Shown here: positions 6,730 to 11,145 of the stretch, piece by piece
Numbering within the stretch: the first letter of the stretch is position 1
Layout: each line of letters opens with the position of its first letter
NCBI GenBank assembly: GCA_003446605.1
Contig: DMDF01000148.1
Coordinates: forward strand, 1-11,145
From: Anaerolineaceae bacterium
GTDB taxonomy: Bacteria > Chloroflexota > Anaerolineae > Anaerolineales > Anaerolineaceae
Length of the DNA: 11,145 nt
Direction of reading: 5' to 3'
Position numbers and translations under genes: made by a program
The notes under the pieces: model-generated
The model's input: only the letters and a program-made list of their open reading frames with translations
Databases searched by the model: none
What the model was told of the DNA's origin: nothing

Positions 6730-6762
6730 GATTTACAGTAAAATTATCGGATATCTTAATAG

Positions 6763-6820
6763 AGGAGATATTCTATTGTTTATGAGTGGTGAAAATAGAA
6801 AAAGGAGATATTTATTGATG
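6763..6820 (+). repeat. Duplicated translation-start module before the cyclophilin
   Basis: AGGAGATATT occurs at 6763-6772 and 6803-6812, each followed by an ATTG and then an ATG. Both modules are in one reading frame: GAGGAG, TTG 6776, ATG 6782; and AAAGGAG, TTG 6815, ATG 6818. This leaves two plausible N-termini for the cyclophilin, 12 to 14 codons apart. Confidence 0.5.
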
Positions 6821-7339
6821 CGAGAAAATCACAAACAATTTACAGCTGTCCCACCCATGCAAATTGACGTTAAAAAAGAGTACAAGGTAAATGTAAAGAT
6901 GGCGAAGGGTGGGGAATTCACCATCAGTTTATATCCAGCAAAAGCCCCTATCACAGTCAACAGTTTCGTGTTTTTGGTAAGAGAAGGATACTTTGATGGT
7001 GTTACCTTCCATCGAGTGTTGGATGGTTTTGTGGCTCAAGGCGGGGATCCGACTGGAACAGGAGCCGGTGGTCCTGGATATGAATTTGTCAACGAGGATT
7101 CGGATCTGCAGTTTGATAAAGCCGGGGTGGTTGCTATGGCAAATGCCGGACGCGATACTAACGGCAGTCAATTTTTCATTACATATGCCCCCATTCCGCA
7201 TCTCAATGGTGGTTATACCATTTTTGGGCAGGTTACGGATGGCATGGATGTTGTCAACGGTATCACCCGCCGCGACCCTGGCAAGCACCCTAATTTTGAA
7301 GGCGATGTGATCGAAAAGATGATTTTGATAGAAGGTTGA
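6818..7339 (+). CDS. Cyclophilin-type peptidyl-prolyl cis-trans isomerase
   Basis: A single cyclophilin domain of 173 residues, probably cytoplasmic since no signal peptide is seen. It catalyses cis-trans isomerisation of Xaa-Pro bonds. The active-site landmarks are present: F64-H65-R66 (catalytic arginine R66), QGGDPTGTG (74-82), MANAG (107-111) and NGSQFFIT (115-122). The tryptophan that binds cyclosporin in eukaryotic cyclophilins is histidine here (H128) and the following loop histidine is tyrosine (Y133), as in many bacterial forms. ATG 6818 is chosen (AAAGGAG, spacing 10), but TTG 6815 (spacing 7) or the upstream module at 6776/6782 are possible. It stands alone between two terminators and is likely a housekeeping gene. 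The 'PPMQID' opening resembles Anaerolineae homologues from memory. Confidence 0.93.
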   Translation: MRENHKQFTAVPPMQIDVKKEYKVNVKMAKGGEFTISLYPAKAPITVNSFVFLVREGYFDGVTFHRVLDGFVAQGGDPTGTGAGGPGYEFVNEDSDLQFDKAGVVAMANAGRDTNGSQFFITYAPIPHLNGGYTIFGQVTDGMDVVNGITRRDPGKHPNFEGDVIEKMILIEG

Positions 7340-7363
7340 CCTTTATTGAGAATAACGTCGTTG

Positions 7364-7394
7364 AAGAGCGGGTAGTCAAATCCCGCTCTTTTTT
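7364..7394 (+). terminator. Rho-independent terminator after the cyclophilin
   Basis: AAGAGCGGG (7364-7372) pairs with CCCGCTCTT (7382-7390) around a 9-base loop, with a T6 run at 7389-7394, 24 bases after the stop codon. It lies between convergent transcripts. On the minus strand the stem is followed by TTCAACG, so it would be a poor terminator for the opposing operon. Confidence 0.9.
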
Positions 7395-7405
7395 CTTCTA
7401 TGATT

Positions 7406-7841
7406 TTATGTACTTGTTTCAAAAGGTAAACCGGCTTCTTTCCACGCTTCATATCCTCCTGCAAGATTCCATACGTTGCTGTAACCGAGTTCCATCAATA
7501 TCTCAATACCTGAGCGGCATTCTCTCCCATTGTGCACCAACTTTACAATACCCCACGATCTTTTGCTGTTTATTGTTCGAGAACAGAGCTGTATTTTCAA
7601 AGATCTTGTTGGAGGGAAGGGAAAGATCTGTTCCAGGGATGTTCCCTTCAAGGGGAAGATGAACCTTAACCAAGAAGATATCTCCTTTCCCTATCATGCT
7701 CTCGAGCTCTGCTACGCTGATCATTCCATGGGGAGAAATTTGTACTTTGATTACATTTTTCGGGATAGAACTTCGATCAACTGGAGATCGTTGGGCTGCA
7801 TTCACCGTACTGACCCCATGAATATCAATTTTTATGAACAA
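7406..7841 (-). pseudogene. Rhodanese-domain protein, frameshifted and 5'-truncated
   Basis: Two overlapping minus-strand frames together make one rhodanese domain. The first (to 7503) has ISVAELESMIGKGDIFLVKV, then EGNIPGTDL and IVGYCKVGAQ, where the cysteine would be the sulfur-carrying residue. The second (to stop 7406) has CRSGIEILMELGYSNVWNLA, then GGYEAWKEAGLP, the usual C-terminal end. The break lies at 7518-7531, where a 4-base repeat CATT flanks CTCTCC. Removing 10 bases there restores both frame and the 16-residue spacing between the cysteine and the 'GY' of the last helix seen in rhodaneses such as GlpE. Only weak starts exist (TTG 7841), the frame overlaps the end of the isomerase gene by 17 bases, and no signal peptide is left, although many homologues are exported. 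Probably a dead gene; a sequence error would explain only the frameshift. Confidence 0.7.
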
Positions 7842-8604
7842 ATTCCACTACAGAACGGATGATGGAGATGAATCCATCCGCTTTCCAGGCAGCTCTTCCG
7901 ATGAACAGCCCGTCAATGGATGGTTGGGCGATCAATGCGAGTGCGTTGTCTTGATTTACGCTTCCGCCATACAGGATGGGAATAGATTTTCCAATGGTTT
8001 CACCAAACATTACGCATAGAGAATTGCGGATCTGCTGCTGTATGGAATTGGCAAATTCAGGCGTGGCTGGCACACCGCTTTCTCCGATTGCCCAGACCGG
8101 TTCGTATGCCAGAATTAATCGGGATACTTCTTCAGGAGAAATACCATGCAGCGCGATTTTCACCTGCTTTATCAGGGTTTCTTGGCTTACTCCGTTTTCC
8201 TTTTCAAAGGCAGAATCACCAACACAGATCAAGGGTATCAATTCATGCTGTAAAGCAGCCTTCACTTTGAGATTGACCGTCAGGTCATTTTCTCCAAATG
8301 CAGCTTTGCGTTCAGAGTGACCAATTTCCACCATGTCAGCGCCGGCATCCTTCACCATCAAAGGGGAAATCTCTCCGGTCGCTGCAGCGCGATCAAGCCA
8401 GTGAATATTTTGAGAAGCTATGTGAACCGGAGATGACTTCAATTCCTGTGCTACAGCAGATAATGCTGTAAAAGGAGGGCATATGAAGATGCTAGCTTGC
8501 GGTTTCTCTTGCTGAATAAAAGAATTCAATTTCTGTGCGTATTCTCTTGCTTCAGCAAGCAAATGATTCATCTTCCAGCCGGTCCCGATCCATACTTTTT
8601 TCAT
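7825..8604 (-). CDS. Triosephosphate isomerase homologue, probably L-erythrulose-1-phosphate isomerase (LerI/EryH type)
   Basis: This 259-residue TIM-barrel enzyme keeps the triosephosphate isomerase catalytic residues K11 (in TGWKMN), H96 (in EIGHSERK) and E168 (in AYEPVWAIG), and the phosphate-binding YGGSVNQDN and GLFIGRAAW. It deviates where glycolytic TIMs are nearly invariant: the N of 'NWKMN' is G, and the flexible loop after VWAIG reads ESGVPATPE instead of TGKTATPE. SQNIHWLDRAAATGEISPLM also has IHW where TIM usually has an aromatic 'VYF/VSF'. These traits match EryH/LerI enzymes as remembered, which convert L-erythrulose 1-phosphate to D-erythrulose 4-phosphate. It is 17 bases after the divergent RpiB gene, with a weak ribosome site (GAG). 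A glycolytic role cannot be fully excluded. Confidence 0.82.
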   Translation of the reverse strand: MKKVWIGTGWKMNHLLAEAREYAQKLNSFIQQEKPQASIFICPPFTALSAVAQELKSSPVHIASQNIHWLDRAAATGEISPLMVKDAGADMVEIGHSERKAAFGENDLTVNLKVKAALQHELIPLICVGDSAFEKENGVSQETLIKQVKIALHGISPEEVSRLILAYEPVWAIGESGVPATPEFANSIQQQIRNSLCVMFGETIGKSIPILYGGSVNQDNALALIAQPSIDGLFIGRAAWKADGFISIIRSVVEFVHKN

Positions 8605-8621
8605 GGTTTACTCGAAGGGGA

Positions 8622-9089
8622 TTATTTTACGATGCGGAATTTTTCATCGATCTGGTTGATCTTGTCAACCTTGCGCGTGGATCTGCCTCCAGCAAAGTCA
8701 CACTTCAACCAGATCTCAACTAGGTATTTAGCTGTCTCTGGTCCAGTGGTGAGTGCTCCAATAGTCATGATCTGAGCATTGTTGCTTTTACGCGCGCGTT
8801 CTGCGGAATAGGGGTCATATACCTGAGCGGCGCGTACACCGGGAATCTTATTTGCAACGATCGCCATGCCAATGCCGGTACCACAGATCAAAATACCGCG
8901 ATCACATTCGTGATTGGCGATAGCGAGTGCCACCTTTTCGGCTACGTCTGGATAATCCACCGGTTCTGAAGAAAAGACTCCCATGTCCTTTACTTCTTCA
9001 ATCGGTACATCGCTCTGTGTGTTCAGATAATCCTTGATGGTTTCTTTTAATGATAAGGCTATTTCATCACAACCTATGGCAATTTTCAT
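8622..9089 (-). CDS. Divergent RpiB homologue, probably D-erythrulose-4-phosphate isomerase (DerI/EryI type)
   Basis: This 155-residue RpiB-family protein keeps D8, the proton-abstracting C69 (LICGTGIGMA) and R136 of the phosphate site, but three histidines conserved in ribose-5-phosphate isomerase B are replaced: H9 by E9 (GCDEIA), the ring-opening H98 by S102 (ARKSNNAQI), and the H of GGRH by S137 (GGRSTR). A tetrulose phosphate cannot form the ring that needs opening, so loss of that histidine fits a C4 substrate. The 'SNNAQI' segment is typical of EryI/DerI enzymes as remembered, which turn D-erythrulose 4-phosphate into D-erythrose 4-phosphate. It follows dhaL after 9 bases, and its AGGAG overlaps the dhaL stop codon TAG, implying coupling. 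Confidence 0.85.
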   Translation of the reverse strand: MKIAIGCDEIALSLKETIKDYLNTQSDVPIEEVKDMGVFSSEPVDYPDVAEKVALAIANHECDRGILICGTGIGMAIVANKIPGVRAAQVYDPYSAERARKSNNAQIMTIGALTTGPETAKYLVEIWLKCDFAGGRSTRKVDKINQIDEKFRIVK

Positions 9090-9098
9090 TGGAGGCTC

Positions 9099-9749
9099 CT
9101 ACATCTCATTTGATAAACCTTGAATATGTTCATGTGTGAATCTCAAAATAAGCGACATGGAGATGGCGCCTGGGTCAGGATGACCAAGCGAGCGTTCACC
9201 GAGCGTTTTTGCTTTTCCTGTTGTCGCAATGAGATTCTTGGTATTTTCTTTCCCACTCTCGGCTGCCTGGGAGGTCAGCAGTGTAATTTCATCCAGGCTT
9301 TTTTCCTTATTCGCCTGAGCAGCTTGGGCTGCGGGTTCCAGTGCGTCCACCATCGTTTTATCACCGACCTTTGCTTTCCCACGGATTTTCACCATTTCAA
9401 GACCTGCTTGTAAGCAGCGCGCGAAAGCCGGGCTGTCAAGTTTCGAGCAATCTTTCAATCCGTTGGAGGCGCCGATGAAGAATGATCCGAAGATTGCCCC
9501 AGAAGCACCGCCGATCGAAGCGAGCAGGGTGAAACCGACTGACCGGAAAATATCAGCAACGCTTGAAAAATCACCGGAATCCAGCTTCTCTGCAACTGCT
9601 TCGAATCCCCTTGCCATACCAATGCCGTGGTCACCATCTCCAATTGCCTGATCGGCATGCGTAAGCATGTCTTTGCTTTCGATCATATGGCTTGAAATAA
9701 AGACGAAAAGATCCTTAACCTGCTCAAGAGAGAGGGAGTTCACCGCCAT
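9099..9749 (-). CDS. DhaL-like ATP-binding subunit of a ketose (tetrulose) kinase
   Basis: This 216-residue helical protein is the nucleotide-binding half of the dihydroxyacetone-kinase family. The metal-ATP aspartates are present: D33, D38 and D40 in HADQAIGDGDHG. Further family segments follow: GGASGAIFGSFF (about 79-90), KVGDKTMVDALEPA and GERSLGHPDPGA near the C-terminus. It starts at ATG 9749, 2 bases after the dhaK stop codon, with AAGAGG overlapping that stop. No DhaM phosphocarrier is encoded next to it, so phosphate would come from ATP in the LerK/DerK manner unless a DhaM lies elsewhere. The partner DhaK-like gene and the two tetrulose-type isomerases downstream point to erythrulose as substrate; dihydroxyacetone remains the alternative. 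Confidence 0.9.
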   Translation of the reverse strand: MAVNSLSLEQVKDLFVFISSHMIESKDMLTHADQAIGDGDHGIGMARGFEAVAEKLDSGDFSSVADIFRSVGFTLLASIGGASGAIFGSFFIGASNGLKDCSKLDSPAFARCLQAGLEMVKIRGKAKVGDKTMVDALEPAAQAAQANKEKSLDEITLLTSQAAESGKENTKNLIATTGKAKTLGERSLGHPDPGAISMSLILRFTHEHIQGLSNEM

Positions 9750-9751
9750 CT

Positions 9752-10750
9752 TTACCTCTTGATCAGTGCCAGAGAATCTGCTGGCATATCGTAGTATTTT
9801 TTTAACTCATTATCTAACTTCATAAGCGAAATGGAAAACCCTGCCATCTCCTGCGAGGTGCAATAGGAACCCACCAATGTGTCGTACACGCTGATCTCTT
9901 TATCTGCCAGGATTTCCCTGATGCGCGTGTTGGCGATCAATAATTCCATCATGGTGGTTGCGCCCAAATTATTGACGAGCAAGCAAACCTCATCTCCAGC
10001 GACAAAAGGCAGATCTGTCAGGATATGCTCCATCATCACGTCCACCAGGACGTTGGCGGGCATCATCTTTTCCCGTGCCACGCCGGGTTCTCCGTGCAGC
10101 CCCATCCCGATCTCGATCTCGTCCTCTCCGATCTCAAACGTAGGTTCGCCTGTTTCAGGAATTGAACCTGGGGAAACGGCTACACCCATAGAGCGGATAT
10201 TGTCACGTGCTTTTGTAGTGATCCGGGTTAATTCTTCCAGATTCGCGGCAGATGAGGCAGATGCCCCGGCTATTTTGATGACGAACAAGTCACCTGCGAT
10301 CCCCCTGCGTTCCTCGATCTTCTCAAGTGGGGCAGATGCCACATCATCCCAAATTCGAATGCTTTTGGTTGGAATATCCATGGCTGTGGCTAATTCAGCG
10401 GCAATATCAAAGTTCATGTTATCCCCAGCATAATTACCATACAGGTACAGGACACCTTTTCCACGATTTACTGCCTGAGTGGCTGCCAGAATTTGGTCGG
10501 GTGAGGGAGCGGCAAAGACGTTCCCACACACTGCCCCGTCAGCGAGATTCGTGCCCACAAAACCTGCAAAAAGAGGCTCATGCCCGCTTCCGCCCCCTAC
10601 CAGTAAAGCCACTTTTTGATCATGGATGGTTGTCTTCACGATGGCGGAGGCATTTGATAGCAGGATGGTTTTTCCCTGATATGCCAAGTTCAAACCGTGC
10701 AGTGCTTCTTCGGCTACTTTTTTGGGGTTATTGATGATTTTCTTGATCAT
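9752..10750 (-). CDS. DhaK-like substrate-binding subunit of a ketose (tetrulose) kinase
   Basis: This 332-residue subunit binds the short ketose covalently as a hemiaminal on a histidine while DhaL supplies the phosphate. The key residues are all visible: H57 in GGGSGHEPLFAG, D110 in NYAGDNMNF, and H219 (the covalent one) in GMGLHGEPG. Other family segments are GAVCGNVFAAPSP (72-84) and ERRGIAGDLFVIKIAGA (147-163). Length equals that of the K domain. ATG 10750 gives the normal 'MIKKIINNP' start; GTG 10756 is better spaced from AAGGA and may be the true start, adding two residues. A longer frame to 10846 overlaps the upstream regulator and is rejected. It lies 28 bases after the DeoR gene, and context suggests L- or D-erythrulose. 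Confidence 0.9.
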   Translation of the reverse strand: MIKKIINNPKKVAEEALHGLNLAYQGKTILLSNASAIVKTTIHDQKVALLVGGGSGHEPLFAGFVGTNLADGAVCGNVFAAPSPDQILAATQAVNRGKGVLYLYGNYAGDNMNFDIAAELATAMDIPTKSIRIWDDVASAPLEKIEERRGIAGDLFVIKIAGASASSAANLEELTRITTKARDNIRSMGVAVSPGSIPETGEPTFEIGEDEIEIGMGLHGEPGVAREKMMPANVLVDVMMEHILTDLPFVAGDEVCLLVNNLGATTMMELLIANTRIREILADKEISVYDTLVGSYCTSQEMAGFSISLMKLDNELKKYYDMPADSLALIKR

Positions 10751-10778
10751 GGTCACGTGAAATCCTTGCAGAATAGTT

Positions 10779-11145
10779 TTAAGCAACGAGCACTTTTGTT
10801 CCTCGTTTGCGAATTTCTTCAAGTACATCGGCGGGAGCGCCAGCATCTGTCACCAGAACGTCCATGGCTTCAATGGGCGCTACCGGCATCAAACAGATCC
10901 TGTTGAATTTGGAATGATCGCTCACGATGATGAGCTGGTCGCTGACCTCGATCATTTTTATTTTGACGGATGAAACGGCGGGGTTGGACGGGTTTGCGGG
11001 AGTCAAACCTTTTTCCAGGGGGATGGCATCGATACCCCAAATAGCTTTTTTTGGGGGAAAATGGGGGATAAATTCATTGGGCCTATAACCTAACACCACC
11101 CCCTGGTTTTTGAAAGGCCAACCACCCAAAAAGCAAAAAATGAAA
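10779..11145 (-). CDS. DeoR-family regulator, C-terminal part (5' end outside window)
   Basis: The minus-strand frame is open to the window edge and ends at 10779. It shows the effector domain of a DeoR regulator: NEFI, AIWGIDAI, GLTPANPSNPAVSSVKIKMI, then VSDHSKFNR and DVLVTDAGAPADVLEEIRKR. The DNA-binding domain lies beyond the edge. It heads the DhaK-DhaL-isomerase operon, so it probably senses a tetrulose phosphate and controls its own operon. The part from about 11045 to 11145 has many homopolymers (T7, G5, G5 and others) and reads less convincingly than the rest; base errors there are possible. It is a different DeoR paralogue from the one at 2317-3072. Confidence 0.85.
   Translation of the reverse strand, partial: FIFCFLGGWPFKNQGVVLGYRPNEFIPHFPPKKAIWGIDAIPLEKGLTPANPSNPAVSSVKIKMIEVSDQLIIVSDHSKFNRICLMPVAPIEAMDVLVTDAGAPADVLEEIRKRGTKVLVA

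Noticed and set aside
7825..8604. Ordinary glycolytic triosephosphate isomerase
   Set aside because: The substitutions at the NWKMN motif and loop 6, and the operon partners, fit a tetrulose-phosphate isomerase better; kept only as an alternative.
10751..10846. Longer N-terminus for the DhaK-like protein
   Set aside because: It would overlap the 3' end of the upstream DeoR gene and add residues absent from the family.

Overview
The window looks like a piece of an anaerobic, fermentative bacterial chromosome, most likely Chloroflexota (Anaerolineae-like). The assignment rests on protein style recalled from memory: the PAP2 phosphatase, the cyclophilin with its 'PPPMQID'-type N-terminus, and the rhodanese remnant resemble Anaerolineae homologues. 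Base composition is moderate and genes carry clear AGGAG-type ribosome sites. The right edge has long homopolymer runs and runs off a gene, so the last ~100 bases may be poor sequence.

Layout. 1-838 (-): a PAP2-type membrane phosphatase, cut by the left edge. 977-1331 (+): a small GyrI-like effector-binding protein with a frameshift. 1332-1578: no intact gene. 1579-7339: the first sugar locus. A DeoR regulator and a RPE/AlsE-type epimerase on the minus strand diverge from a plus-strand operon encoding lactose-family PTS IIB, IIA and IIC, a TIM-barrel-like protein of unknown function (DUF7916-type) and an RpiB/AlsB-type isomerase that ends at a terminator. A cyclophilin follows, with its own terminator. 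7406-11145 (-): the second sugar locus. In transcription order it holds a partial DeoR regulator, DhaK-like and DhaL-like kinase subunits, a divergent RpiB, a divergent triosephosphate isomerase and a broken rhodanese gene.

How the genes may work together. The second locus matches the known tetrulose route (LerK/DerK, LerI/EryH, DerI/EryI): L-erythrulose is phosphorylated to L-erythrulose 1-phosphate, isomerised to D-erythrulose 4-phosphate and then to D-erythrose 4-phosphate. The isomerases carry the sequence deviations expected of that route rather than of glycolysis or pentose metabolism. The first locus has the enzyme set for an aldohexose such as D-allose: uptake and 6-phosphorylation by the PTS, aldose-ketose isomerisation by the AlsB-like protein, and 3-epimerisation to fructose 6-phosphate by the AlsE-like protein. 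Its substrate is inferred. No 6-phospho-glycosidase is present to support the usual lactose/cellobiose reading. The products of both routes, erythrose 4-phosphate and fructose 6-phosphate, are transketolase/transaldolase intermediates, so the two loci would feed the same central hub.
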